DNA from: Calvatia gigantea
Lineage: Eukaryota; Basidiomycota; Agaricomycetes; Agaricales; Lycoperdaceae
Length of the DNA stretch: 64,000 nucleotides
Direction of reading: 5' to 3'
Assembly: GCA_025093985.1 (NCBI GenBank)
Contig: JACAAK010000002.1
Coordinates: 1,240,001 to 1,304,000 of the forward strand
The notes under the pieces: model-generated
The model's input: only the letters and a program-made list of their open reading frames with translations
What the model was told of the DNA's origin: nothing
Database searches by the model: none
Program-made: the position numbers and the translations under genes
Shown: piece by piece, positions 35,756 through 47,523 of the stretch
How the letters are laid out: every line of letters begins with the position of its first letter
Numbering within the stretch: position 1 is the first letter of the stretch

Positions 35756-36885
35756 CGCCTTGCGTTCTACGGGACTTGGAGATCTACGACGACATAGAGT
35801 CCGGTGAAAATCCGACAGGGTGACCGGAAAGACGTCGGTAGAGGAGGACTAAGTTCCTTGCTCGTTCCTGCCATGGTCACAGGACTTGGGTTCATCCGAG
35901 CGGCAGCACGATGTCCGTGCAAGAATCTGATACCCAACGGAGAAAATAAGTAACCCAAATTGCATTCGAAGCTCGGTCAAATGTCGGGGCCAGTCTTGAG
36001 CCATGGAAAGGAACCTACTTGATTCGAGTCTGATTCCTTGTTAATTTCTAATACGTTGAAGGTGCAATTTCCGGAGAAACAAAGACTACATTTTCCTAGA
36101 TCTGCCAGAATATCCCCTCAAGCGTCAGGCGTCAGGTCTGGCTGTTCAGGAAGTTAAAATTGCTACGATCAATTCCCGTTGGGTACGTGGTGCCGGGCCC
36201 TGTCCTCATCGGGACACGTGCTAGAGTCTCCAAGCCCTTAACATGGCAGAGAAGACCAAGTTAATCGAATTTTACCCACCTCGCCTGTGCGAATCGGTAT
36301 TGACCTTCTCAGCAGAGATGGAACGCCGTACACGTCACACGCCCCATGGATGGGACGTTGAAAGTGCGCCTTATGTTGTCTTATGACGCTTTTCCGATTC
36401 CACGGTATTGTCACCTATACAAAACCGATCACATTCATTCGGCACCTTTAGAATCCCCAACATTAAACGGTTGTCACAACGGAGGCCGAAGCGGCGATAT
36501 CTAGGAAACGGCTGTCAGAACCTGTCAGAGTTCATACAAGCGCTCCAGCAACAGCCCCAGCCAAGTTCTTATGGAGCACGACGTCGGGTCAAAGATGTGG
36601 GGTTAGTTGAGCCTAGAGGTTGACTCACGGGTGATGTGAGGGGGAAGATCCGGGTCAATCACCCGAATGTCTTGGTCTTACTCGTTGCAGTTGGCGTCAT
36701 CTGCGTGCGAAGTAATGGACAAAAAACGGTATTTGTTCGTTGTTGCTTCTCAAGTCAACGTCATGTTGAGACTACGATATGATATCTCCACAACTTCGAT
36801 TTCACCGAGGTCTGCCAAAATAAACAGCCCAAACCAATATACGAGTGTGTTCGAAAAATAAAACGCCTACTAACACCATTGATAC
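35756..36885. other. Intergenic, upstream region of GH6 cellulase
   Basis: About 1.1 kb without a supported gene. It holds the cellulase promoter and the 3' flank of the NECAP gene. Small open frames here (for example 36408-36623 on plus) show no domain. Confidence 0.5.
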
Positions 36886-37803
36886 TCAACGCTTCTTTCC
36901 ACCGCCCGGCGGAGGAGGGAGGAGGGGTATGCTGGTGCCACTCGGGGAGTTTAATAGGGAACTAGTACTCGAGATGTTCGTCTGATTTGTGCGGCCTGGG
37001 AGGTTGATGGTAAACGTTTGCCCCTCCTTCAAGCTGTAGTCCTTCTTCGGACCAGAGGGTACGTGGGGCGAAGGGGCGTCAGGTTCTGCTGTTTCTGCAT
37101 GGAGCCGCGCTTTACAGCGCCTAAGTGAGATCAGTGATGTATATCCCGTTAGACTTATCAAGGGTAAAAGGCTGCCTTGCTCACTTGGTATAGTCCTGAA
37201 GCGCCACGTCTATTCCGACGGCGTGTAAGTTGACTAGGTCTCACCGACGGAGGGTGGCGGCCAGTGCTCACTGAAGTCAAAACTATCTGTGCGTTCTGCG
37301 AATCCCATACCGATGTAGGCCTTGCGGCCGGAGTCCTCGACTCTAACTACGAAGTAGCGCGAGGAGTCAAGCACGGCTTCAACCGAAGGTCGCTCGGGAT
37401 CGTAGTCCGCCTTGGCAAATACTAGGTTGCATGGTTATCGAGGGCGACTGGTATTGATATTTATAAAGCCTACGTTCTCCTGATGACCCGAAAGGGAGAA
37501 GTAAGGGGTAAGTAAAATATAGATGGCGAGGTGCCATCGATTGGCGCACCCGTCTGCGAGTCCTCAAATTGCATGGCGGCTCCTGTTGATCGCTCAATAA
37601 TCCGGAGGCGACCCTTCCACAAAGGCTCTGCTAAGTCGCCCCATTCGCCTGCACGGTAGCCAACGTTGGCCTTCAAAGGAGGGATCTTGTAGACTGTTGC
37701 CAGGGAAGTCAGGAAGTCAAGGCATGGAGAGACCAGGGGCAGATCCACCAGATACTTCTCGTGCAATATACAAGATTGATTCGATCTCGCTTTCCAGGTC
37801 CAT
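36886..37803 (-). CDS. NECAP-like adaptin-ear-binding endocytic protein
   Basis: NECAP proteins bind the AP-2 adaptor and regulate clathrin-coated vesicle formation. ATG 37803 gives [17 protein letters not shown]. After an intron comes [40 protein letters not shown], then [40 protein letters not shown] then SFDF. This is the whole PHear domain. The last exon has [34 protein letters not shown], and a Pro-rich tail ending GGGKKR. About five exons. The start codon is 97 bases from that of divergent CSN8. Confidence 0.92.
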
Positions 37804-37900
37804 AACGAAATGTTTCAGGGCAGAGGTAGGAGATACGGGGTAAGATGCGTTTTCGGGCGCCTGACTGATCAATTCGATCACTTGACTCCAATCCTTCACC

Positions 37901-38952
37901 ATGGTCAATGCCCCGCCCACGCCACCTCCTACTACCGCCGCAGAACTGCACGATCAGGCCATTTTGCAAGTTCAATCGACCTCATCACTCCCACCTCCAG
38001 CCCCACCAACACCTCATGATGGTTTACCTGCGGCCTTTCCATTGATCGTGGACTTCGCCGCAAAATCACGGTACCGCGAGCTCATCCTACAAGCCGAGGA
38101 AACAGATTCATTGGTGAGGAGATCCCTGGCATTCTGGCCGGAGTTTCATGTGTGGCCTCTAGTCCAACACCAGTCACTCGCCCTCTCGCCTTTTCGTTGT
38201 GAGCCCTCTGGTCCTCACGTATTTGATCCTGGATGATATGTCAGTGGGGAACCATTACCTCTGGTAGCATGGCAACTTCCTTGACATAATTACACAACCA
38301 CAGCCCTCCTGCGCAATATGCTCTGGCGCGTCTACCAGACCATTTATTATCTTTGCCTTTGACTAGGGCCCTTCTGGATCTCGTTAATGCGACGACAGAG
38401 AGACAGTACAGCAGAGTCTATCCTCGCGCAGAAGCCCTGTTCGATCTCGCGTCTCAGCCTGATTTCCCGGATGTCAAGTTAGCGTCTCTGATCGCCAATC
38501 TCGTTACCAACTTCACGGGTAAGTTCATCTAGAGCAAGAGTATCTGAGGCTTCCTCTTAGTCGTTGCTCAATCACACTCTAGAGGCTTTCCGCTTCCGCA
38601 CATTTACTTTGTTGTCGAAAGCCTATTGCTCCTTGCCCCTGTCTCTCGCGCAAGTTTATCTCGGGCTTCCAGGTGATCAAGTGCTAACAGGTATGTAACC
38701 TCCCGGACCTTATGTACGAAACCCATTCACGTAGGTTACAGTCGCTACAGAGCACGGTTGGAATTATGATGCGCCTTCTCAAATTTTAGAACCCAAAGAG
38801 ATTAGAGTCCCCCCTCCGTCAACAGGCAACCCCAACAGTCAGTTGTTGTTTTTGCCAATTGCAGATCTATGAGTCCTCATAAAACCCTCCTAGCTTCATC
38901 TCTTTCCACATTCAACTTCATGGCTAATAGTGTCGCCGAACTTGAGGCATAA
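37901..38952 (+). CDS. CSN8: COP9 signalosome subunit 8 (CSN8)
   Basis: CSN8 is a small subunit of the complex that removes Nedd8 from cullins. The start MVNAPPTPPPTTAAELHDQA leads to LPAAFPLIVDFAAKSRYREL. Splicing gives SPSRLFVVSPLVLTYLILDD then IPPAQYALARLPDHL. The PCI-like part continues FPDVKLASLIANLVTNF, EAFRFRTFTLLSKAYCSLPL, LAQVYLGLPGDQVL and VATEHGWNYDASSQILEPKE. The last exon, after an inferred 56-nt intron, encodes SSLSTFNFMANSVAELEA and ends at 38952. If that intron is kept, the frame ends earlier at 38872. The family call rests on the pattern of the PSMD8/CSN8 domain and overall length of about 220 residues. Confidence 0.82.
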
Positions 38953-39226
38953 TTAGATCTAGCAGTTGGTTTCGTTACATTTAAATTGAATGCCTGTTTG
39001 CATCGCATCATATGTCCTTTTTCGTTTAGATTGCTTTACTTGAACGTGATGTGGTTCACAGAGAAGATGTGGTGAATAAGGGTTGGGACCAGGAATGAGT
39101 CTATGTTCAGGGTAGACCCTGGGTGATCCAATGCCGTAGCCTATCAACTGCAACTCTTGTCGCGGAACCTACTCTCTTCCCCCTAACATCCCTACCTCTC
39201 CTGCCTCAAAGCACGGGTCTTTAAGC

Positions 39227-40951
39227 ATGTCACTAGAGCCAATGAAACAAGCTCTAGCTGGGCCTGACGTCCTTGCTATGGAAGCTGTTGGTCATGCTGA
39301 TGCCCGTAGAGATGGTTGGTTAGCCTCATACGAACTCCACAGGTACCCACCGATGATATACCGGAACACTGGACCGTTCTCAACTTCACATGGTCTGGCA
39401 AAGCGTTCCAACTTAATGTTGCCGATACAGATCGGTTCGTTTCATGTCGATTCCTGGTCTGCATGTGTTGACGGCGGAAAGTTTAGGGTCTATGACCTCA
39501 AGACCGCGCTACGCGACCTGACCAGTGTACCCTTGGAGCGTCAGAAGATATTGGGTCTGGTAAAAGGGAGGTTACCGGAGGACCAAGTTCTAATGTGAGT
39601 TTTTGCATATTCTTCTTTTGTCCACGGTATCTTTCCATGACGCTCGGCGCTTGAGCTAGTGCAGATTTGCGACTGCCTGCTGGGAAGAAGTTCACGTTGG
39701 TTGGGACTCCAGAAGGAGACGAGATCAAGGACCCTTCACGTTCGTAGATGTTCCCTGGTAACTCGGGCTTTGTTAACGCAGGTGAATGTTTACAGAGCTC
39801 GAGAACCTCCCAGATATCGTCAACGACCTGGATATCGATTTCACGGAAGATCCAGCTGCGAGTTTGGCTTACCTCAACGACCAACGGAACCGTAGAAAGG
39901 TTAAGGAAGCCACTGAGAAGCTTAAAATTAATATGATTTCCGCTTTCCGTGAAGGAAAGAAGCTTCTGGTCCTAGATATTGATTACAGTGAGCATGCTCT
40001 AAGCCTGTGCATCCCGAGAAACTATACTTATCGGACTTCTAGCGATACTCGATACCAAGCCACTGACATCGAGAGTGTTACCCCCCGGTCAGTGCGCTAG
40101 ACCGGGTCTTCACGAATTCCTGGAAGCTATATACCCTCATTATGACAGTACGTGCACACTTTCGCTTCGGACGACCATGGCTTACATCCTCCGACAGTTT
40201 GTATATGGTTGGTGTTTGGCGGATTTGCATTAGATTTCCAATGTTCACCTGCATCCAGGTCTCAGACTAGCTGGATATGGCTCGAAACCAAGCTCGTCGA
40301 ACTTGGCATGGTCGGTTCAAGTCATAATTATCAGGTAATCCTCCTTTTTTTATCCATAACATTAGTCCATTGAGTAGATCCTGAACGTAGATATCATTTG
40401 GTGCGCTCTTTGGGACACAGCAAGATTAAAACTGACCCTGCCGTAGTACTTGACAAGACAAGTATGTTCACAGTCTTCTCGCAACGGGACAACAAACCAT
40501 GGAATCATTCCGTGAAGGCACTACAAATCATATGGAACCACTTCCCTCAGTTGTAAGCCGCCCCCAACATTCTTGAGATTCTGTGAGACGAACCAACTCA
40601 AATCGCCAAAGCAACGCAAGTAATACCATCCATGTCGATGACTTGGTCAGTGGGCAAGGCTTAGTTTATACTCGTTCACCGGATGACGTCTTCTCAGAGC
40701 CGTAATTTTGCCTTAAATCCGAGGGAAGGCCTGAAGATACCCGCTTTCAAGAACGCGCAGACCCCGGAGGCTATGAATGACCGAGTACTCCGCAACCTTG
40801 CACGATACCTCCTTCATATCGCGCAGGTGAAAGATTTCCGGACTCTAACTCACAAGGTGAAAGTTGTCCGTTGTCCCATGAACTTGGAGCTCAGAATTTG
40901 GACCTGTGTCAGAATTGGAAGCATATTGTCAAATCGTTACAACAGCCTTGA
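39227..40951 (+). CDS. UBLCP1: Ubiquitin-like domain CTD-type phosphatase (UBLCP1)
   Basis: UBLCP1 is a nuclear HAD-family phosphatase that binds the proteasome through its ubiquitin-like domain. Splicing gives HWTVLNFTWSGKAFQLNVAD then TD and DLTSVPLERQKILGLVKGRL, the UBL domain. KKFTLVGTPEGDEIKDP follows. The HAD motif LLVLDIDYTILDT is split by an intron near 39990-40053. The phosphatase part continues RPGLHEFLEAIYPHYDI, WLETKLVELGM, FSQRDNKPWNHSVKALQIIW and IHVDDLSRNFALNPREGLKI. The end is DFRTLTHK then NWKHIVKSLQQP. About nine exons. The first exon boundary is uncertain: the first donor after ATG 39227 may be at 39269 or slightly later. Confidence 0.92.
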
Positions 40952-41565
40952 ATCTGAGTAACAAGGGCCTTGGGTGCTGCTCCATTCCGAGCAGTGGATA
41001 CGCCCCGGCGTTTCGTAGATTGGGCCGACACCCGGGAAGCTTGCGTAGTATATGTATATGATTTGTATGTAGGTTGAGTAGCCTATGAAACAAAACCATT
41101 TCCGAGGAGAATAAGGATGACTCGAGGGCTCTGCGTCAGCAAACACTTGTCATCACTAGCTTCTCCGGAGATGTAGGCTATGTTATACTATCTCCTAGTT
41201 GTCCGACCTCCCTGCACCGCCTCGAGCTTCGTAGGGCCATGACCGTGGTGTCCGGTGGTTGCAGGGCACAAGGCGGATTGGCTATAGGAGCTGAGCGTGA
41301 GCGCTTTGTAATCTGCGCTGGGATTTTGAATGTCGTTTCACCGGAAGCATCACACACTTTCGAGCCTGACTCCGGTGTTTGGCCCACACTTTCTGCTGAT
41401 GTGGTTTGTTTCCCGACAATACTGCATTATAAGATGGGAATCACTACTCACATGTGTTTCTTACAATCCCTGGCATCTTCCTCCCCCATTGCCCCTCACA
41501 GGATAATACTCTGTTCCCGCCTTGCTAATCCCGGAGCCCTTCGGCCACGAGCACACCGTGTATCG
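40952..41565. other. Intergenic, upstream of Nudix gene
   Basis: Presumed promoter. The reading frame of the Nudix gene is open upstream to 41239, with in-frame ATGs at 41239, 41434 and 41452; see that gene for start choice. Confidence 0.5.
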
Positions 41566-42633
41566 ATGTCGACATTTTCAGCCTCTTCTGCTGCTAAGTC
41601 AGCTGTCGTTCCGCGCCCCTCTGCGAGCTTGGTTGTTGTGAACGAACGCAATGAAATCTTGTTGGTACATCGGAATCCCAAGGCTCGTTCGTTCGGCGGC
41701 ATGACCGTAGGCAATCTTTCCCAAGTAAAAGTCAGGCATCCCGGGTGCTGATTGTGGGTTTCTAGGTCTTCCCTGGTGGCAACTATGACAAGAAGCAAGA
41801 TTCCTCGTTAGCCGTTACCGCAATTCGTGAGACGTTCGAGGAATCGGGTCTCCTACTCGCATCTACCAATGGTTCCCCGAGTAACACTGTCAATGATGAA
41901 CTCTTGGATGAAGGACGGCATAGTATTCACCAACAAAAGCTCTTGTTTCAAGAGTTCCTCGATTCCAACCATCTGAGGGCGGATACCGATGCTCTCTTGC
42001 CGTTCACACAGTGGATAACCCCTCCTGGACCACCTCGGTATGCACCAATCCCTCCGCTTTTGAACCCGCCTTCTCATTTCTGCCTATGTTCGTTCAGGCG
42101 ATTCCAGACGCAGTTCTTCGTTACGTTTCTCCCCGCAGCACCTTCCACGGGATTTAAGTCTGGAGCTAGGCAAGAACGCATTCCCAAGCCAGGTTGGTTG
42201 AATTTTCTCCCGTAGTATATGCTAAACTCAAGGACAATCACTGTACTCGTACGCCCAACCGACAACTTCGGTATGTGTAGATGGAGGCCAGGAAGTCATT
42301 TCAGCACGCTTCATCCACCCCTGCGAGGCTCTCCGCGAATTCCGCGAGGGCAAAATCACCTTCATGCCACCTCAATTCTATATCCTCACCACTCTTTCCG
42401 ACATGCTTCAGGGGTCGCGCAGCACGGAGGAACAGCGAAAGAAGGTGGAGCGCCTATCGCAGGGCGTTTTTGGCGGTATGGTGATGAATCCCCGGCCGAG
42501 CAAGCCACAGGACGAGGATCTCGCGCAAGGCTATTCTACACTTACGTATGAAGGTGATGAAACTCGAGGAGGTTCGAAGGGGCGTTTACACCGCGCGAAA
42601 ATCCGGATAGTAGATGGGGTAAATATTGATTGA
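41566..42633 (+). CDS. NUDT19-like Nudix hydrolase (probable CoA or nucleoside diphosphatase)
   Basis: Nudix enzymes cleave X-linked diphosphates; the NUDT19/RP2p branch acts on CoA esters in peroxisomes or mitochondria. The core reads SAVVPRPSASLVVVNERNEI then LLVHRNPKARSFGGMT, then after an intron VFPGGNYDKKQDSSLAVTAI. The Nudix box RETFEESGLLL is complete. Downstream blocks WITPPGPP, RFQTQFFVTFLP and KITFMPPQFYILTTLSDML match the NUDT19 arrangement. I set the start at ATG 41566 (MSTFSASSAAK). In-frame ATGs at 41434 or 41452 would add an Arg-rich, Ser-rich leader (MCFLQSLASSSPIAPHRIIL) resembling a mitochondrial presequence. The C-terminus, RIVDGVNID, has no peroxisomal tripeptide. Substrate is not determined by sequence. 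Confidence 0.88.
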
Positions 42634-43032
42634 GTTTTTCTGTCAAACGTGAGTCTAATTGATGGGCGTGGTTTAGGCAATAAGGGAGATTATTTTGGAG
42701 CGCAACTTCAACATCTTTAGTGAGATTGAGTCGCATGTTTTTCAGGAACCCGCGAAACTGTAGCCAGCGTTGTTTTTCATTTTGGCGTTGACTTCCAAGA
42801 TCACATGCCAACTTAGGACAACATTAAAAGTGTTATATACTCTTATGACGTATGGCTACACGGGATATCTAGATTGTAGGGATACAGTAAGCGAGGGTCA
42901 AGAACGCAGAATGTGGGTTGAGGACATGAAGGGAGGATGTGGGAGAAATAAGAATACTGAGCGCCATCGAGACAAGGGTCTCTACAGTTAATAGGTATAT
43001 AACATCGTGTAAAGCCAGGTCGCCGATGTTAT
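42634..43032. other. Convergent 3' intergenic region
   Basis: Lies between the Nudix gene stop (+) and the carboxylesterase stop (-). No gene supported. Confidence 0.5.
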
Positions 43033-44963
43033 CTATGAGCCAGCATAAAACTGGTAATCATATTGGACAGCCTGGCCCCAGAAGCTTGGAATGCAGGCCC
43101 CGACAGCAACTTGACCTGTACCACCCAATTGGATAGCGTTGACATTGGAGTTGCCCGCAGCAGACCAGGGAGGCAAATTAGGAACATTGGGGTTGCCGGT
43201 GTTCAGGAAGGCCTTGTATCGAGCTTGAATCTGGGAGATGAGGGAACTCTGGGGAGTTGTGGCGTTGGAAACTGTACCAAACTGGAGGGCCCGACGGAGA
43301 ATATCATTAAAATTACTCTTTGTCGTCTGAAAGCGAGACGCTCACCACAATCTCGATGTCATCCTGGTGGCAAACGATACCAGGTTGGGTACAGAATGAG
43401 GCAGCCTCATTCCCAGGGTAAGTCGCGCCTACGACGTATTCACCGACATACGCAGTGCCACCATTGGCAGCCCAATTGCGAGCAAAGGTCCAGCTGGAAC
43501 ACTTCCATAAGTAATCAGTACCCATGGCTTGAAGCTGCACCCGTGCATCTGGGGCAGCGGGATAGAAGCTGGAGGAGAGGATTGTGTTTGTGCGATCGAG
43601 CCCAAAAGCTGCGTTGCAAGCATCAGCAAGGTCGCTCTGTGTGAGGGCCGGGGTGTCAATATAGATAGCGAACCCAGCCTCTTGAGCGACTGTGGTTATT
43701 AGAAGCGGTTTGGAAACCGAAGGGAAGGGAGTGGTCGAGTCAAGAGAGGTTGTGATGAGCGAGCCATCAAGAACAGGACGCATTGGCTCGGACTGGCCGG
43801 CGACAGGAATTGTTTGCCAGGCAGTTCCGAATAGTGTCATCTCGTTGTCAAGAATTGTGCTGAGCGAGAGAGAGTTACGACAAGCGACGTCGCTAGCACC
43901 ACATTCAACAAGTCCGTTGAACATGTTTTGCAGGGACTGTTGCACCGAAATGCTCAAAAAACCGAAGTTCTAGTAACAAATTGGTATGTCATGGCATGGA
44001 ACAAGATGAATAAAACTAACCATGGGATCTGATTGAATGATACCATAACGGAACAGCGAGGAAGCCGAAGGTACTGCCAAAAGTGACCTGACGAGGTTAG
44101 CACCCGAACTCTGGCCAGCGATGGTGACCTTGTTCGGACTACCACCGAAGGCAGGAACGACCTTCTTCAAAAATTGCAACGCATTGACAAGGTCCATGAC
44201 GGCCAGATTAGTTTTGCCATCCGGCGCCATGAAGCCGAGCTAGAACCAATCGGTCAGAAACCAGCTAAGCCCGGCACTCCGAGTACGTACAGCCCCAAGA
44301 CGATATTGGACGACAGCGACAATGGATCCTGTTGCGATGGCTAAGTTCGAGCCATCTAAGCCAGCAGCGCTGGCAGAGCCTATAATGAAGGAGCCGCCAT
44401 GAATCCTACAGGCTCGGTGAGCAGGGAAAATATCCTTTAAAGGAAGTTTGCCTACCACATCAGGGTGGGGACGGAGCTGAGCGCTGTAATGGAGGGTGGG
44501 ACATAGAGGACCATCGAAAGACAATCTTCAGTATAGGCCGACGAATCGACAAATGGCTGAGGACAGGCCAAGGGCATAACGGACACGTTCGGGGAGCCTG
44601 TCCTGTGGAAGGTCAGTAAATTTCTTTCACATAGAGAGTTTGGAGTACACACGGAAGGTTCCACGACGACACCACGGTAGACTGTTGCCAGCGCTCCGAG
44701 TTCGCGTACTTGACCGTGAACCGGTAAGCACCACTGGGGTCCTGAGTGCCTTGTGCAACACCCAGAACAGTCTGGCGAGTAAGGGCATTCTGACCATTAC
44801 GAGGGCAGAGGAACTTTTTGATGATCGGTAATTGACAAAGGATCTTCTCGGGGTCCAGGTGGGGAATGCGAAGGCCTTCGACGGTTGGAGCAGCAAGGCC
44901 AGGGGCAGCAAGAAAACCGAAGGAGACAAGGAAGAGGAGAGCGACCATGGTTGGATGGAGCAT
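43033..44963 (-). CDS. Secreted type-B carboxylesterase/lipase
   Basis: This alpha/beta-hydrolase belongs to the large fungal type-B esterase/lipase family. ATG 44963 gives a signal peptide (MLHPTMVALLFLVSFGFLAA). RQTVLGVAQGTQDPSGAYRF is the entry block. The oxyanion-hole block IHGGSFIIGSASAAGLDGSN is near 44400-44330. The nucleophile elbow is TIAGQSSGANLVRSLLAVPS near 44130-44070, with Ser in GQSSG. The histidine region is CHQDDIEIVFGT near 43390-43290. The protein ends FWGQAVQYDYQFYAGS. The elbow differs from the commoner GESAG form. Introns are about eight. Substrate could be acylglycerols, sterol esters or other esters; this cannot be decided from sequence. Confidence 0.9.
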
Positions 44964-45421
44964 CGTGAGGGTGGAAAACTTGATGCACCGGAAGAAGTTA
45001 CTCGTTGGCGCTAGAAATTGTTGTTGCCGAGTTATATACGACAACCCAATCGTCTATCCAATTAAAAATGACTACAAGCCAGGCACCTTGAGACCAGAAA
45101 AGGATGAGAAAATAGAAGAAGGCGGTAATTGGAGAACGGCATGAGGTTCGCATCGGAAATTTGATAAATAAGGCACAATGAACACCCGCCCATCGCCTTG
45201 TAAGGCCCACAGGAACAGCCCACTTCAATATGCGAGCGGGTGTTGCACGGCTATGGCCTCACCGACATTGTTCCTAGTTTGGGTATGTTTTCTGCTGTTT
45301 TCGGTAACTGCAGATTCGTACCTTCTTTTGACGTTCCTTCCGCCTTTCTTCAGGCATTCCCTGCCACGCTCGTCCGAACTCACATGGCTAACGTCATTTG
45401 GCTGGTGCACTACCCTCCGAC
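44964..45421. other. Intergenic, carboxylesterase promoter
   Basis: No supported gene. The last eight bases (45414-45421) form the left target-site duplicate of the inverted-repeat element next to it. Confidence 0.5.
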
Positions 45422-46044
45422 AGGACCCCGGATTATAGCAGGGGAGGCCGGTTCGGGAATTCGGACAAGTTTGGGGCCCAAAATGGGGGATGCTGGTTCG
45501 CGGTTCGGACAAGACTGGACCTGCCACAGGCAGAGGCCGGTACAGAGGTTCGGACAGAAGTCAGCCAAATGGGTGGGGGCCGAACATGGCTGAGCGCCTC
45601 CAGCCGCTGGCACCCCTCGCCAATTAATCTCAACCTCACCGCCTTGTACATTTATCTCCCTTCTCCCCTCCCCATTTTCTTTGCTCTCCTTCAGTAACTG
45701 GGCTCGAATTTTACAATATTGTTTTCCGCATTTTTGCAAAATTGAAGAAGAATCATGCTAGTTTCAAGCCAGCGATGGCACTTTTCACAAACCGAACCAC
45801 AGATGAGGGTAATGTGTAATAGTATCTTCTTTATTCAGGCGTCTGCAGTCTTATTTTCACAGAAACATCATTTTGGCAATTTTGTGCAGGCCAGATCGCC
45901 AGTTCGGACAAAACTGGGCACGCTGACCTAGGCCGGTTCGGAGTTCGGACAAATTCTCGCAGGGAACGGGAAATTTGGTTCGGACAAATCGGTGAAAAAT
46001 GCCCATTTTCCGAACCGGCCTCCCCTACAATAATCCAGGGTCCT
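45422..46044. mobile_element. hAT-like non-autonomous DNA element (MITE), 623 bp
   Basis: The left end (45422-45456, AGGACCCCGGATTATAGCAG then GGGAGGCCGGTTCGG) and the reverse complement of the right end (46010-46044) match at 32 of 35 positions. It is flanked by CCTCCGAC (45414-45421) and CTTCCGAC (46045-46052), an 8-bp target duplicate with one change, as hAT elements make. Inside each end are three copies of a TTCGGACA motif (near 45460, 45504, 45549 and 45903, 45944, 45979), which could be subterminal transposase sites. No transposase reading frame is present. Confidence 0.8.
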
Positions 46045-47523
46045 CTTCCGACATGCCCCTTGCCTGTACTTTTACTTATCTAGGTCCCCATGGCCCGACT
46101 TTGGCCCGACCGACTCATTTCTGGTGATGCCCACAAGATCCTTGTTTTATATCAGGTTGGACCGGCCCTTCGAACGATAAGGTGGTGGCCAATCACAACG
46201 AGTGTCAGGAATACGCTCTTTTAATATCCAGCTTTGTCAAGTGCTGGGAAGGCCGTCTAATAAAGAATAATTCCGCTTTCTCACCTTTTTTTGTTACGAA
46301 TTTACAGGCACCAGGACAATCACGTCCATGACGGCAGAATTACAACTCTGTTCATAGTATTGCCGGCCAGCGTGCCATGTGTATGCCATTACTACTTCAC
46401 ACCCATGTTCATGTCCAACGGGTCTTCATCACACGTCAAGGCGATTCCTAAGATTTGATCATCAGAAAACTCGTAAAAATCCAGCCGACTGCGGCTCTGG
46501 TGATTGGCAATCAGACAGTCGGTATTACCAAGGGTTGAGGTATCATTTACCCCGACAACAAGCCTTCCAGGTTGTTCACTCTGAGATCTTGGCAAGGTTC
46601 ACCAGGTAGGAGGGTATGCTTCACGAACCCTCGGGCCTTCTTGCTCACCCTTTCCTTGCAATGAGCTACCGGGACTCGGTGTAAAAATTTGAGTAGTGAG
46701 ATGGGTGTTCTTGACTGTAGGGGTTGCGGATGTGTTGTCCCAAGACCGAGTACTGGGTGTTGAGTGCCGGGGGGCGAGAGGAAAGACTTACGATTATCTG
46801 TGAGGTCAGAGAATAGAAATGACCACGGGACATTGTTGACAACTCGGTCCAGAACGTATCCTCCCAGTGAACAAGAGTTATATCATGTCAGATATATCAT
46901 TCGAATTGACGCTTTGGGCTTTGATGCGAGGGCGACACGCGCAAAAAAAAGGCCGTCCAAGAGCACTATAGCACCCTCAACAGGTCCTGCTGGCGTGTTG
47001 TTTTAGTCCTGGTTTCGCGGCATGCAAGACGGGTGGAACAAATGAGGCAATGCGGGAGGGTGGGCGAAAAAAAGACTGCGGAAAGTGAGTTGCAGAAACT
47101 CAACTTGTATGGACGTTCCTCTCGATCAGAGCCACTGGAATATACGGTCTAACCGAGGACCATTGGCGCCGTTGCGGTGGGACCTCCACAACGTAGATTC
47201 GCCAATGAGATGACTTTTAGATAAGCCCTTGAGATTACTGGCTAACGGCCTATGACATCATCGGGAATTTGCTGTCAGGTCGTTGAGAATTATGAGCTAC
47301 AGGCCATTCTTTGACAGAGAGATTCTTCTAGAGGGTGGTCGATCGTCTCCAGTATGTGTGTCCGGCACTACCTTCCTTTTTAGCTCACCAAGTTGCAAGT
47401 TGGGGGAGTGGCCCAGAGAATGTTTGGTAAAATTGCCTGACACAAACAAACTTACGTCAATTCTCACTGAGGCTCTGGGTTTGAACAAGTTCTAGCACTA
47501 GCAGCGTTTTCTAGTTCAACGCC
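46045..47523. other. Intergenic with possible gene remnant on minus strand
   Basis: About 1.5 kb without a confident gene. On the minus strand about 46880-46392 there are splice-like signals (GTAAGT near 46792, CACCCAG near 46751, GTGAGC near 46651) and open stretches such as EQPGRLVVGVNDTSTLGNTD, but the three frames compete and no start or family could be fixed. It may be a decayed gene or an orphan protein. The right part holds the promoter of the Drn1-like gene. Confidence 0.4.
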
